Counted from the stretch's first letter, positions 51,899 through 61,316 are shown. The stretch is 64,000 bases of DNA from Kordiimonas laminariae (GCF_023008165.1 NZ_JAKQZA010000004.1:1-64000); one strand, 5' to 3'. Program-made: numbers and translations. Notes: generated by a model from the letters alone, not told the origin.

Positions 51899-54268
51899 GT
51901 GCCAAGTTTTTCACCACATCTGGAAGATACGCTCCATAGAGCGCTTAAAGAAGCTAATGATCGCAAGCATGAATATGCAACGCTTGAGCATCTTCTTTAT
52001 TCTCTTCTTGATGATCCAGATGCAGTGGCAGTGTTGAGAGCATGCGGTGTAGATATCGATACACTGCGCGAACAGTTAATTGATTACCTTGATGAGGAAA
52101 TGAATAGCCTGAAGGTAGAAACTGACGGGCTTGAAGCGACACCAACAGCTGGTTTCCAGCGTGTTGTGCAGCGTGCGCTTCTTCATGTTCAATCTTCCGG
52201 CCGGGAAGAGATGACAGGGGCCAACCTTTTGGTGGCGCTTTTCTCTGAACGTGAAAGCTATGCCGTTTTCTTCCTCCAAAGTCAGGATATGACACGGCTT
52301 GATGCTGTGAGCTATATCTCGCACGGCATCGCAAAAGTACCAGGCTTTGATGAAGAACGTTCCCCTAATGGCGTGGATGATGATATTGAAAATGTTGCGT
52401 CAGAAGCCGCTGATGCAGGTGAAGCTGCTCAGAAAAAACAGCAAGAAACAGCGCTTGGTGCTTACTGCGTAAACCTGAATGAAAAAGCTAAAGATGGTAA
52501 GATCGACCCGCTGATCGGTCGTGGGCCGGAGCTAGAGCGTGCTGTGCAAATTCTCTGCCGCCGTTCGAAGAACAACCCATTGCTTGTTGGTGATCCAGGC
52601 GTTGGTAAGACAGCAATCGCTGAAGGCCTTGCTCGCCGTATTGTAGAGGGTGAGGTACCCGGTGTTCTTGATAATGCTGTTATTTTTGCACTCGATATGG
52701 GGGCGCTGCTTGCAGGTACTCGCTACCGCGGTGATTTTGAGGAGCGTCTGAAATCTGTGGTGAAGGAACTGGAAGCCAAGGAAGGCGCGGTTCTGTTTAT
52801 TGATGAAATTCATACCGTGATTGGTGCAGGTGCCACATCAGGTGGTGCAATGGATGCTTCAAATCTGCTTAAGCCCGCGTTGGCGAATGGCAGTATTCGC
52901 TGTATGGGTTCTACGACCTACAAAGAGTTCCGTAGTCATTTTGAAAAAGACCGAGCTTTGTTACGTCGTTTCCAGAAGATTGATGTGAATGAGCCGTCTG
53001 TTGATGATGCGATTAAAATTCTTAAAGGTTTGAAGCCTTACTATGAAGAACATCACAGTGTTCGTTATACGGCGGACGCTATAAAAACAGCGGTGGAACT
53101 TGCAGACCGTTATATCTCTGATCGCAAGCTGCCCGATAAGGCGATTGATGTAATTGATGAAACGGGTGCTGCTCAGATGTTGTTGCCGCCGTCACGCCGG
53201 AAGAAAACTATTGGTGTGAAGGATGTTGAAGCAGTTATTGCAACAATTGCTCGCATTCCGCCGAAATCGGTATCACGAGATGAAAGCCGTGTGATGCAAA
53301 CGCTTGAGAAAGATCTAAAGCGCGTTGTGTTTGGCCAGAATAGTGCAATTGAAGCACTTTCCGCAGCTATTAAGCTTTCTCGTGCAGGCCTGCGAGAACC
53401 GAATAAACCAATTGGCTCTTATTTATTCAGCGGCCCAACAGGTGTCGGTAAAACAGAAGTTGCTCGCCAGCTTGCAAGCCTGCTTGGTGTGGAATTACAC
53501 CGCTTTGATATGTCTGAATATATGGAGCGGCATTCCGTTTCGCGCCTTATTGGCGCGCCTCCAGGCTATGTTGGATTTGACCAAGGTGGTTTGTTGACTG
53601 ATGCCGTAGACCAACATCCGCACTGTGTGCTTTTGTTGGATGAGATTGAAAAAGCGCATCCTGATCTCTTTAATGTGCTCTTGCAGGTTATGGATAACGG
53701 AACGCTTACTGATCATAACGGTAAGAAGATTGATTTCCGTAATGTTATCATCATCATGACCACAAATGCCGGTGCCCGTGAACTCAGTAAGAATAGCATT
53801 GGTTTTGGCCGTGATACGGACGATACGGCAAGTGATGAAGCTATTAAACAGACATTCAGCCCTGAATTCCGTAACCGTTTGGATAGTGTCGTACCGTTTG
53901 GCTTCTTACCACCAGAAGTGGTTGCTCGTGTTGTAGAGAAGTTTGTACTTCAACTTGAAATTCAACTCGCTGACCGCAATGTGGAGCTTTCTCTTACAGA
54001 AGAAGCGAAAAACTGGTTGGCGGAAAAAGGTTACGACAAGCTCTATGGTGCTCGTCCGCTTTCCCGCATTATTCAGGACAATATCAAGAAACCGCTCGCC
54101 GATGAACTGCTGTTTGGTAAGCTTGCAAAGGGTGGCGAAGTGGTTGTGAAGCTGAAAGATGATGAACTAACGTTTGAAATCATCCCACATGTGACGGCTG
54201 CACAGAAGAATACTACTGGCCCGTCAGCGGGCGGCAAGGAAGAGCGCACACCTGAGCCGGTAAAATAA
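51899..54268 (+). CDS. clpA: ATP-dependent Clp protease ATP-binding subunit ClpA
   Basis: ClpA unfolds substrates and threads them into ClpP. The 789-residue protein has the N-domain (MPSFSPHLEDTLHRALKEAN), two AAA+ modules with Walker A motifs GDPGVGKTA and GPTGVGKTE, Walker B FIDEIHTVIGAG and LLDEIEKAH, and the ClpP-binding loop region after IGFGRDTDD-like sequence. The start is GTG at 51899. Together with clpS it forms the N-end-rule module; clpP is not in the window. Confidence 0.97.
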   Translation: MPSFSPHLEDTLHRALKEANDRKHEYATLEHLLYSLLDDPDAVAVLRACGVDIDTLREQLIDYLDEEMNSLKVETDGLEATPTAGFQRVVQRALLHVQSSGREEMTGANLLVALFSERESYAVFFLQSQDMTRLDAVSYISHGIAKVPGFDEERSPNGVDDDIENVASEAADAGEAAQKKQQETALGAYCVNLNEKAKDGKIDPLIGRGPELERAVQILCRRSKNNPLLVGDPGVGKTAIAEGLARRIVEGEVPGVLDNAVIFALDMGALLAGTRYRGDFEERLKSVVKELEAKEGAVLFIDEIHTVIGAGATSGGAMDASNLLKPALANGSIRCMGSTTYKEFRSHFEKDRALLRRFQKIDVNEPSVDDAIKILKGLKPYYEEHHSVRYTADAIKTAVELADRYISDRKLPDKAIDVIDETGAAQMLLPPSRRKKTIGVKDVEAVIATIARIPPKSVSRDESRVMQTLEKDLKRVVFGQNSAIEALSAAIKLSRAGLREPNKPIGSYLFSGPTGVGKTEVARQLASLLGVELHRFDMSEYMERHSVSRLIGAPPGYVGFDQGGLLTDAVDQHPHCVLLLDEIEKAHPDLFNVLLQVMDNGTLTDHNGKKIDFRNVIIIMTTNAGARELSKNSIGFGRDTDDTASDEAIKQTFSPEFRNRLDSVVPFGFLPPEVVARVVEKFVLQLEIQLADRNVELSLTEEAKNWLAEKGYDKLYGARPLSRIIQDNIKKPLADELLFGKLAKGGEVVVKLKDDELTFEIIPHVTAAQKNTTGPSAGGKEERTPEPVK

Positions 54269-54271
54269 TCC

Positions 54272-54802
54272 ATGATTATTGAAACTGAACGTTTAATTCT
54301 GCGTCGATGGACGCAGGATGATAAAAAGCCGTTTGCTGCGATGAATGCAGACCCTGAAGTGATGCGCTTTTTCCCAAGTACGGTAGGTGAAGAGCAATCG
54401 AACGCTGCTGTTGACCGAGCTATTCAACACCAAAAAGATTATAGTTTTTGCTTTTGGGTTGCTGAGTTGAAAGCCGACGGTCAGTTTGCAGGTTTTATCG
54501 GCTTACAGCACGTTCCAGATGCCTTGGAATGCGCGCCAGCAGTGGAAATTGGTTGGCGACTTGCCCGCAGCACTTGGGGCCAGGGATTAGCACCTGAAGG
54601 AGCCCGTGCCGCGCTTCGTTACGGATTTAATGTTCTTAAGCTCGACGAAATTGTCTCTCTAGCACCAAAGCTCAATAAACCATCACTTCGTGTGATGGAG
54701 AAAATTGGTATGAAAACAGATGCAGTAGATGATTTTGAACATCCTCTTCTCGCGGAAGATAGCCCTTTAAGGCCTTGCGCTTTATATAGAATTAAGCGCT
54801 AA
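54272..54802 (+). CDS. GNAT-family N-acetyltransferase (RimJ/RimL type)
   Basis: 176 residues with the RimJ/RimL-like opening ETERLILRRWTQDDKKPFAA, the acetyl-CoA-binding region EIGWRLARSTWGQGLAPEGA with the Q/RxxGxA-type loop, and the closing NKPSLRVMEKIGM. Such enzymes acetylate N-terminal or small-molecule amines; the substrate is unknown. It starts three bases after clpA, so it is probably co-transcribed. Its stop overlaps the convergent gene by four bases. Confidence 0.87.
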   Translation: MIIETERLILRRWTQDDKKPFAAMNADPEVMRFFPSTVGEEQSNAAVDRAIQHQKDYSFCFWVAELKADGQFAGFIGLQHVPDALECAPAVEIGWRLARSTWGQGLAPEGARAALRYGFNVLKLDEIVSLAPKLNKPSLRVMEKIGMKTDAVDDFEHPLLAEDSPLRPCALYRIKR

Positions 54803-55944
54803 CCCTTTTTGAAAGGGGTGTGTTTTGAAAGAATTTTTGCTTCAAACGCAACCTGATGTTTTTCTTGTCTCAGGAAATTTGCAACGGCGTCTCTGAAGCC
54901 TTCATTGACAATCCAGTGGGCACTGTATGTTGTTGTAGGAACATATCCTCTTGCAAGCTTATGTTCGCCTTGCGCGCCAGCTTCGACGGTTTTAAGGCCA
55001 TGTTTGACGGCATAGTCTATTGCCTGATAGTAGCAGGCCTCAAAGTGAAGGCAGGGGTGATCTTCTATGCAGCCCCAATAACGACCATAAAGAGTTCCAC
55101 CGCCAATCAGATTTAAGGCACCTGCAATAGGGTTTCCATCTCGTTCACATAGGAATAAAACAATGCTTCCGGGCATGGTTTTACCGATAGTTTGGAAGAA
55201 TTCCTTGTTAAGATAAGGTTGGCCCCACTTTCGAGCGCCTGTATCCAGGTAAAATTCAAAAAAAGCATCCCAATGTGCGTCCGTGATATCGGCCCCCTGA
55301 AGCCAACGAATAGTGATGCCATTCTCAGTGGCTGTTCGTCTTTCTTTACGGATTTGTTTTCTTTTTCTTGATGATAGATCTTGTAAGAAGTCATCAAAGG
55401 TATCGTAGCCATCATTTTGCCAATGGAACTGTTGAGTGTGCCGTACAAGAAAGCCATTTTCTTCAGCGAGTTTGGCTTCAGTATCTTCTATGAAGGTTAA
55501 ATGGCTTGATGAAATACTTAACTTTTCCGCCGCCGCTGCAACACCAAGAAGAAGTTGAGATTTGATATGGGTATCATTGTCTTTAGCAAGCAGCCGAGGG
55601 CCGGTAACTGGAGTGAAAGGAATACTGGATTGAAGCTTTGGGTAATATGAACCGCCTGCATTTTCGTAAGCGTTTGCCCAGGCATGGTCGAAAACATATT
55701 CGCCGTACGAATGTGATTTCACATATAGCGGTACTGCTCCCACTAGAATGCTGTCTTCATCCCTCAGGCACATGTGATAGGGCTGCCACCCTGTTTCAGC
55801 GGCCACCGAACCGGATGTTTCCAGAGCTGCGAGAAAAGCGTGGTTTACAAATGGATTACTACCCGCGAGTGTGTTCCAATCACGCGCGGGTATTTCGTTA
55901 ATATCAGGAATAAGCTCTAGCTTAAGCTCAGTAGCTTTCACCAC
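54799..55944 (-). CDS. FemAB-like GNAT protein (DUF482, peptidoglycan-related)
   Basis: 381 residues matching the DUF482/FemAB-related family: early IPARDWNTLAGSNPFVNHAFLA split by a short gap in the pattern, LSSRKRKQIRKERRTA, YLDTGARKWGQPYLNKEFF, HFEACYYQAIDYAVKHGL and the end ARGYVPTTTYSAHWI. Members resemble enzymes that transfer amino acids to peptidoglycan precursors, but the reaction is not known. It is the last gene of a leftward operon with a GDPD and a RidA gene (gaps of eight or nine bases). Confidence 0.86.
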   Translation of the reverse strand: MVKATELKLELIPDINEIPARDWNTLAGSNPFVNHAFLAALETSGSVAAETGWQPYHMCLRDEDSILVGAVPLYVKSHSYGEYVFDHAWANAYENAGGSYYPKLQSSIPFTPVTGPRLLAKDNDTHIKSQLLLGVAAAAEKLSISSSHLTFIEDTEAKLAEENGFLVRHTQQFHWQNDGYDTFDDFLQDLSSRKRKQIRKERRTATENGITIRWLQGADITDAHWDAFFEFYLDTGARKWGQPYLNKEFFQTIGKTMPGSIVLFLCERDGNPIAGALNLIGGGTLYGRYWGCIEDHPCLHFEACYYQAIDYAVKHGLKTVEAGAQGEHKLARGYVPTTTYSAHWIVNEGFRDAVANFLRQEKHQVAFEAKILSKHTPFKKG

Positions 55945-55953
55945 TTCAGAACC

Positions 55954-56709
55954 TTATGATTGATCACCAATAACAGCAGGAGCTTCAAAAATTAAGGCAT
56001 CTGCATGCTCGCGTCCAACTTTTTCCTGCATATCTGTTCTTACGGTCCATGTTAGCAGTGGTTTGCCTGTTTTTCTCCAGCGCTCGCAGGCGCTGTTAGG
56101 CATAAGATTAATATCGCAGGCGATAAAGTCAGGTTTGGTTTTCCTGAGGACAAATGGCCACATTAGGCGGGCTTTCCAGTTTAGAAGCATTTCTCTGCCA
56201 ACCACCAAACCACGAGCATATTTAGGCATATACTGCCTGAACCACCGCACGATGCGAGGATCAAAGCTCATAACAGCGACTGGGCCAGCATAGCCTTCAA
56301 AGCAGTGGCGTACACCAGCGCATACTTTTTGAATATCATCGTGTTCAGGCGATTTGATCTCAATAAAAATTGGGACACGACCATCAACCAGATCAAGCAC
56401 ATCGGCAAGGCTTGGCATCGGTAGCCCCGTGTTGCCGACTGTATATTTTTTCAGTTGCTGGAAACCCCACTGATCAACAGAGCCTTTACCTTCTGTCAAA
56501 CGTTCCAAGGTGGCGTCATGAAAAACCACTACGATATTGTCAACGGTGGCTCTGACATCTATTTCAACTGCGTATCCTGCTTCAACAGCGGCCTGAACCG
56601 CTGCCAAAGAGTTTTCTTCTCGTTCACTCCCCGTGGTAAACAAACCACGGTGGGCAATATCGAGATCGGTTATCCAAGGAAAACTTCGCTTAGGAGCTTT
56701 TGCTGCCAT
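55954..56709 (-). CDS. Glycerophosphodiester phosphodiesterase
   Basis: The enzyme hydrolyses glycerophosphodiesters to glycerol-3-phosphate and an alcohol. The 251-residue TIM-barrel protein has the signature LDIAHRGLFTTG with the catalytic HR, EENSLAAVQAAVEAGYAVEI with the metal-binding Glu, and VVFHDATLERLTEGKG with the second His. It has no signal peptide, so it is the cytosolic UgpQ-like type. It sits eight bases after the RidA-type gene. Confidence 0.93.
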   Translation of the reverse strand: MAAKAPKRSFPWITDLDIAHRGLFTTGSEREENSLAAVQAAVEAGYAVEIDVRATVDNIVVVFHDATLERLTEGKGSVDQWGFQQLKKYTVGNTGLPMPSLADVLDLVDGRVPIFIEIKSPEHDDIQKVCAGVRHCFEGYAGPVAVMSFDPRIVRWFRQYMPKYARGLVVGREMLLNWKARLMWPFVLRKTKPDFIACDINLMPNSACERWRKTGKPLLTWTVRTDMQEKVGREHADALIFEAPAVIGDQS

Positions 56710-56717
56710 AAATCCTG

Positions 56718-57179
56718 CTATTCAATTTCAACAAGTGCATCAATTTCTACTGGAACATTCAGGGGCAGGGCGTTTGTGCCAACCGCTGAACGGCTATGAC
56801 GACCCTTATCACCAAATACTGCTACCATTAGATCACTGGCTGCATTGATTACTTTTGGCTGATTGCCAAAACCGTCAACGCAGTTCACGAAACCCCCAAG
56901 TTTAACAATACGCTTAACACGGTTTAGATCACCGTTCGTGGCTGCCTTCAGTTGTGCAATAATGTTCAGGCCACATAGTTTTGCGGCCGCACAGGCATCT
57001 TCTTCTGAAACTGTATCACCCACTTTTCCTTCAAAAGCGAGTTTACCGTCCTGCATTGGTATTTGGCCTGAAACACTTACCAGGTTACCCGTAACAATAA
57101 ATGGTAAGTAATTTGCTACCGGAGCCACAGGCGTTGGAATATCAATACCAAGTTCTTTTAGATTTGCTTCAACACTCAT
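56718..57179 (-). CDS. RidA/YjgF-family protein
   Basis: RidA proteins deaminate reactive enamines/imines that leak from pyridoxal-phosphate enzymes. The 153-residue protein has LPFIVTGNLVSVSGQIPMQD, CGLNIIAQLKAATNGDLNRV and VGTNALPLNVPVEIDALVEI, typical of the longer YjgF-like subgroup; the arginine of canonical RidA is not evident at the usual place (VGTNALP), so activity is uncertain. The start at 57179 has GGAGTTGG before it; the longer upstream frame lacks similarity. It heads the RidA-GDPD-FemAB-like operon. Confidence 0.9.
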   Translation of the reverse strand: MSVEANLKELGIDIPTPVAPVANYLPFIVTGNLVSVSGQIPMQDGKLAFEGKVGDTVSEEDACAAAKLCGLNIIAQLKAATNGDLNRVKRIVKLGGFVNCVDGFGNQPKVINAASDLMVAVFGDKGRHSRSAVGTNALPLNVPVEIDALVEIE

Positions 57180-57310
57180 GATCCAACTCCAAAACAGATC
57201 GATTAATAATTTGGTAACTATATTAGATATTGCCGTACAAATGTCTACAGACAATAAAAAAGGAGCTTCAAACAGAAGCTCCTTTTGTGTGAACTGATGA
57301 GGTTAATCTT

Positions 57311-58015
57311 TTATGCCGTGCGCAGGTGTTTCCCGCGGCGAGTTTGTTTGTCGTTATACATCGCCATATCAGCTGCTTCGATAAGTTCTGCAGGATCAGT
57401 GGCGCCATTGAATGGTTGAATGCCAAGGGAGCATTTTGCCGGGATTTTTGTATCGGCGAATTCGATGGTGAGTTCATTTACGGCGCGCTGGATGGCACGA
57501 AGTCGCTTGCGGCCTTGATCTTCCGAACAGCGCGTTAGAATGATTGCGAATTCATCACCTGAAATTCTGGCTACAATATCTACGGGGCGAATAAGTTTTG
57601 TCAGTAATTTAGCCACGCGGCGTAGCAGCAGGTCACCTGCGCTGTGACCATATTCGTCGTTGATGGCTTTGAAACCGTCGAGATCAATAAACCCGAGAAC
57701 ACCTGATTCACTATGGCGTGCAGCTGATGAGAGCGCACGACCAAGTGCAGCGCGAAGGCCTCTGCGGTTCGGAATGCCAGTTAGTTCATCGGTTACAGAA
57801 AGCTGTTCTAGATAATTGATACGGCTTTCCTGTTCTGCCATGCGCTGTTCAGCGGTAGCCGCATAACTTAGAACTTCCGTAATCAATTGCCAGCCATCGC
57901 TATCAAACTTAACGTTTGCGTTGGCAGCATTTTTCATAAGTTTGCCAGCAAGCGTGCTGATATAAGGGTTAATTTCAGCGCGTTCTGACAGTTTTTCTTT
58001 TGATTGTTCAATCAC
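57311..58015 (-). CDS. GGDEF-domain diguanylate cyclase, soluble
   Basis: 234 residues. A helical N-terminal part (about 1-65, AEINPYISTLAGKLMKNAAN) leads by a coiled segment (EQRMAEQESRINYLEQLSVT) into a GGDEF domain: DELTGIPNRRGLRAALGRAL, FIDLDGFKAINDEYGHSAGD and SGDEFAIIL. The SGDEF form of the active site is found in active cyclases, and an RPVD inhibitory site lies five residues before it. It would make cyclic di-GMP. It lies 80 bases downstream of dinB on the same strand. Confidence 0.9.
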   Translation of the reverse strand: MIEQSKEKLSERAEINPYISTLAGKLMKNAANANVKFDSDGWQLITEVLSYAATAEQRMAEQESRINYLEQLSVTDELTGIPNRRGLRAALGRALSSAARHSESGVLGFIDLDGFKAINDEYGHSAGDLLLRRVAKLLTKLIRPVDIVARISGDEFAIILTRCSEDQGRKRLRAIQRAVNELTIEFADTKIPAKCSLGIQPFNGATDPAELIEAADMAMYNDKQTRRGKHLRTA

Positions 58016-58095
58016 ACTAACCTCCTCACGGTTCTACACGCTTTTTTATAAGCAAGTGTTATGCCACAGGTGGTGCAGTTTAGTGCCTTGATTAA

Positions 58096-59412
58096 TCAGG
58101 GTTTTTTGGTGTCTTTTTTCTGCTGGGAAGATGTTGCCGATTGAAAGTTACGCCCTTTGGAAATTGCTGCCGTGCCAAATTTCCCTTTAAGCTTATCCAT
58201 TGCTCGTTCAGCGTTGGTTCGCTTGGTGCGTTCCGGTTCAATCAAATCTGGTTGATCTGCTTCGATCAGAGGGCGGAAATGACTCATTCCGATACCAATA
58301 AGCCGGTATGGAGTTCCGTCAATTAAAGGCTTTAAAAGGCTTTGGCTCACTTCAAAGATGGTTCCAGCCATTTGAGTGGGGGCGTCTAAGGTGCGGGAGC
58401 GCGTGATAATGCGGTGCATGCTGGTTTTCAGCTTGAGTGTAACGGTTGAGCCCGCCAGTTCTTTCCGTTTCAGATCACTTGATACTGTTTCACTAATATC
58501 CCAGAGTTTTTCTTCAAGGGAAGGGTAATCCGCCAGATCTCTGCTGAGTGTGCGTTCGGCAGATACACTTTTAGCACCGCTTTGTGGCTGAACTTTTCGG
58601 TTATCAATGCCGCGCGATAGATTATAGAGCCGCATCCCCGTTTCGCCGTACCGACGGGCAAGAGAGCTTTGGCTCTGCTCTTGTAATTGGCAAATGTGGG
58701 TGAAACCATCTTTGGCTAAGTTTTTAGCTGACTGCTTTCCAATACCGTAGATCGCGGTTATCGGTAGCTTTCCGAGAAGTTCTTCTTTTTCACTATCCCC
58801 TATAACAGTAAAACCGCGAGGTTTATCCATATCAGATGCTAGTTTGGCGAGGAATTTATTTGGAGCAAGTCCTACTGAAACTGTAATCCCGATTTCTTTT
58901 TCAACTTCGTTGGCAAACTTGGCGAGAAGCACGGCCGGTTTTGCCCCGTGTAGTTTTTCAGTGCCTGTAAGATCAAGGAATGCTTCATCAATGGAAAGTG
59001 GTTCAACAAGCGGTGTAAGTTCTTTCATTTTCTCACGAATTTGCCTGCCTACCTCGCCGTAACGTTTCATTCGTGGGCTTACAAAAAGTGCATCTGGGCA
59101 TAATTTTTTAGCTTTGTAGATTGGCATAGCGGAGCGAACGCCAGACATACGGGCAATATAGCATGCTGTTGAAACTACACCCCGGTTTGAACTGCCGCCA
59201 ATGATAAGGGGTTTGGTCGCATATTCAGGGTTATCGCGTTTTTCGACAGACGCATAAAATGCATCACAATCAATATGAGCTATACTGAGATCCAGTAATT
59301 CTGCATGTGAAATGATACGAGTTTTCTTACAGGCAGGGCAATGCCCTTTGCCTTCAAAAGTATGAAGGCAACTACGACATAAACTGAAAATGGTTTCTTC
59401 AGAATCAGTCAT
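58096..59412 (-). CDS. dinB: DNA polymerase IV with an N-terminal zinc-ribbon-like extension
   Basis: Y-family polymerase for translesion synthesis. The 438-residue protein starts with CRSC and CPAC pairs, a probable zinc ribbon, before the palm motifs IAHIDCDAFYASVEKRDNP and PLSIDEAFLDLTG with the catalytic acids, the HhH region ITAIYGIGKQSAKNLAKDGF and the little-finger domain. An in-frame ATG at 59457 would add 15 residues that overlap the kinase gene; the ATG at 59412 directly follows that gene's stop. The C-terminus is basic and lacks an obvious QxxLxLF clamp motif. Confidence 0.94.
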   Translation of the reverse strand: MTDSEETIFSLCRSCLHTFEGKGHCPACKKTRIISHAELLDLSIAHIDCDAFYASVEKRDNPEYATKPLIIGGSSNRGVVSTACYIARMSGVRSAMPIYKAKKLCPDALFVSPRMKRYGEVGRQIREKMKELTPLVEPLSIDEAFLDLTGTEKLHGAKPAVLLAKFANEVEKEIGITVSVGLAPNKFLAKLASDMDKPRGFTVIGDSEKEELLGKLPITAIYGIGKQSAKNLAKDGFTHICQLQEQSQSSLARRYGETGMRLYNLSRGIDNRKVQPQSGAKSVSAERTLSRDLADYPSLEEKLWDISETVSSDLKRKELAGSTVTLKLKTSMHRIITRSRTLDAPTQMAGTIFEVSQSLLKPLIDGTPYRLIGIGMSHFRPLIEADQPDLIEPERTKRTNAERAMDKLKGKFGTAAISKGRNFQSATSSQQKKDTKKP

Positions 59413-59416
59413 AAGG

Positions 59417-60286
59417 TTAAAGTCTGGCAGCGCCGCGAATACCGCTTGAGCAACCATGTTTAGCTTGAATAAACTGCGTGTTACATGCGTTTGGCATAAT
59501 ATAATTAGTGATGCGTTTCGGCAATTTCTGATAGATTTGCTTTATATTTGATAGACCACCACCAAACACAATCACTTCGGGATCAAGCGTATTAATTACT
59601 GTACCAAGAGAGGCTGCAAGCTGTTCAATAAACAGATCGATCGTTGCTTGAGCTTCTGGCGTTTGCATATTTGCTATTTCTTCCGCGCTGATATGTTTGC
59701 CTGTTTCAGTTTCAAAGCTTTGGCTGATACCGGGGCCTGAAACCCAGTTTTCGATGCAGTTTATTCTGCCGCAATAGCAGTTTCTGTCAGTAGTAACCTG
59801 GTAGGGAAGGGGATTATGGCCCCATTCACCCGTAAGAGCATTTGGACCTGTTATCAGGTTGTTGTGCGCTACATAGCCAGCACCTACGCCGGTGCCTAGA
59901 ATGGCACCGAAAACGGTTGCTGCACCTGCTGCTGCGCCGTCAGTTGCCTCAGATAAAGTCAGGCAATCAGCATCATTGGCCATTTTTATGCTTCGTTTCA
60001 GGCCTTGCTCGATATCAGTTTTCAGGTTCTTTCCATTCAGGCACGTTGAATTGCAGTTTTGCATAACACCTGTGAATGGAGAAATTGAACCGGGGGTACA
60101 AATACCAACACTTTCAGCCGCTCCTTCAAGGGCTTCCAGTTCGTTGATAAGCTGAACCACCGTGTGAACTGTTTCGTGGTATAGGCCTTGAGGAGTGGTT
60201 TTCCGAATTCGTTTTGTCTCATTTCCATTGGCATATAAGCCAACAGCTTCAACCTTAGTACCACCTAGATCTATACCAATCTTCAT
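59417..60286 (-). CDS. ROK-family sugar kinase (fructokinase/N-acetylglucosamine kinase-like)
   Basis: The 289-residue protein starts with the ATP-binding KIGIDLGGTKVEAVGLY, has the catalytic Asp in KMANDADCLTLSEAT, ALTGEWGHNPLP and the zinc motif CYCGRINCIE typical of ROK kinases, and the second phosphate loop VFGGGLSNI. The CxCGxxxCxE motif and length are those of Mak-type fructokinases. The gap to the HAD gene upstream is one base, and dinB begins four bases after its stop, so these genes are likely one transcript. Confidence 0.92.
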   Translation of the reverse strand: MKIGIDLGGTKVEAVGLYANGNETKRIRKTTPQGLYHETVHTVVQLINELEALEGAAESVGICTPGSISPFTGVMQNCNSTCLNGKNLKTDIEQGLKRSIKMANDADCLTLSEATDGAAAGAATVFGAILGTGVGAGYVAHNNLITGPNALTGEWGHNPLPYQVTTDRNCYCGRINCIENWVSGPGISQSFETETGKHISAEEIANMQTPEAQATIDLFIEQLAASLGTVINTLDPEVIVFGGGLSNIKQIYQKLPKRITNYIMPNACNTQFIQAKHGCSSGIRGAARL

Positions 60287-60287
60287 A

Positions 60288-60920
60288 TCATGCCTTTAGC
60301 AGGTCTTTTAAATAATGTGTTAGCTCCGGCCACGTATCAATACGCGCATGGCTATATTCAGTTTGTGGGATCATAGCACGAAGACGCTTATCCGCCACAA
60401 AATGCACCCTGTGGGTGTCAGGACTTAGTTCCGCCACCGATGCATGCTGCGGCGGGAGGTCATCAACAAATACCGTGCGGCCAGATGTAAAATCCGTAAA
60501 ACGTTTTACCGCAGCGCCTTTATCACCCTTGTTTGAGATTACTGGGCAGTGAATACCTTGTTCTCGAAGGCTGTTTTCACGTCGCTCGCGACAATGTGAA
60601 GGTACGTTTGTAAGCACTGCTACCTGAAAATGTTCTGAAAGCTCCGCAATAGCGTCTACGGCACCATCTACCACCGGTACATGATCAACGCATTCATCAA
60701 AGAAACTGCCGATTAGCTTTTTTACCTGAAGAGGGTCTGCGAGCTTATTTGTGGCTTTGTGGTAAACGTTCCCGGATATTTGAAAACTGGTGAGCCGAAG
60801 TTCAAAGCCATGGTTAAGCATGTGGCCTTCAAGTGTTTCTACAAATTTCAGGAGAACTTCATCTGCATCCAGCAGCAGGATGGGGTGCTCTGAGTTTAAG
60901 GTTTGTAGAAGCGTTTCCAT
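60288..60920 (-). CDS. HAD-superfamily hydrolase
   Basis: 210 residues. Motif I reads ILLLDADEVLLKF, with the nucleophile Asp and DxD-like acid; motif II is VAVLTNVPSHCRERRE; Lys in GDKGAAVKRF; motif IV is TVFVDDLPPQH. It is predicted to be a phosphatase of unknown substrate, perhaps acting with the ROK sugar kinase encoded one base downstream. It lies three bases after the DUF3572 gene. Confidence 0.83.
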   Translation of the reverse strand: METLLQTLNSEHPILLLDADEVLLKFVETLEGHMLNHGFELRLTSFQISGNVYHKATNKLADPLQVKKLIGSFFDECVDHVPVVDGAVDAIAELSEHFQVAVLTNVPSHCRERRENSLREQGIHCPVISNKGDKGAAVKRFTDFTSGRTVFVDDLPPQHASVAELSPDTHRVHFVADKRLRAMIPQTEYSHARIDTWPELTHYLKDLLKA

Positions 60921-60923
60921 ATA

Positions 60924-61199
60924 TCACCATTCTTGGCCTACGCCGCCGCCAAGGGCGCGCCAGGCATGTACAATATTCTCTGGTTTTTCACCGGTTTCTT
61001 CAGCAAATGAAATTAGATCAGGCTCGTTTGAAATCAAAAAATCAAGAATACTGGCTTGAAAATCCACTTCAGCGAGATTGGCACGTATCTCATCTGGTGA
61101 AAGACCACTCAGTGCCAAGAATCTATCTCTGAGCGTGTCATCACCTACAATAAATCCAATTGCCTTAAAGGCGATTTCTGATGCAAAATCGGGTGACAT
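60924..61199 (-). CDS. DUF3572 family protein
   Basis: 91 residues, all helical by appearance: AFKAIGFIVGDDTLRDRFLA, LSGLSPDEIRANLAEVDFQA, and the end WRALGGGVGQEW. This matches the small DUF3572 family, restricted to alphaproteobacteria and typically found divergent from divK, as here. Function unknown. It heads a leftward string of genes that runs through dinB. Confidence 0.88.
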   Translation of the reverse strand: MSPDFASEIAFKAIGFIVGDDTLRDRFLALSGLSPDEIRANLAEVDFQASILDFLISNEPDLISFAEETGEKPENIVHAWRALGGGVGQEW

Positions 61200-61263
61200 G
61201 AGAGAAAACCTGCTTGATGTTGGTGTATTCCGTAATAATTAGAGATAGATAATCGATTTATTT

Positions 61264-61308
61264 AGGGAGTGTTAACATTAAAATGCAAAAAACAGTATTT
61301 AACACCCT
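61264..61308. promoter_or_regulatory. Imperfect inverted repeat upstream of divK
   Basis: AGGG-AG-TGTTAA (61264-61275) mirrors TTAACA-CCCT (61299-61308), a 10-bp repeat with a two-base bulge and a 23-base spacer. It lies in the divergent gap between the DUF3572 gene and divK, upstream of a possible promoter. Confidence 0.45.
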
Positions 61309-61316
61309 AGTCGGGC

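Noticed and set aside
57180-57254. N-terminal extension of the RidA-like protein
   Set aside because: The 25 extra residues are unlike the family, and the internal ATG at 57179 has a good ribosome binding site.
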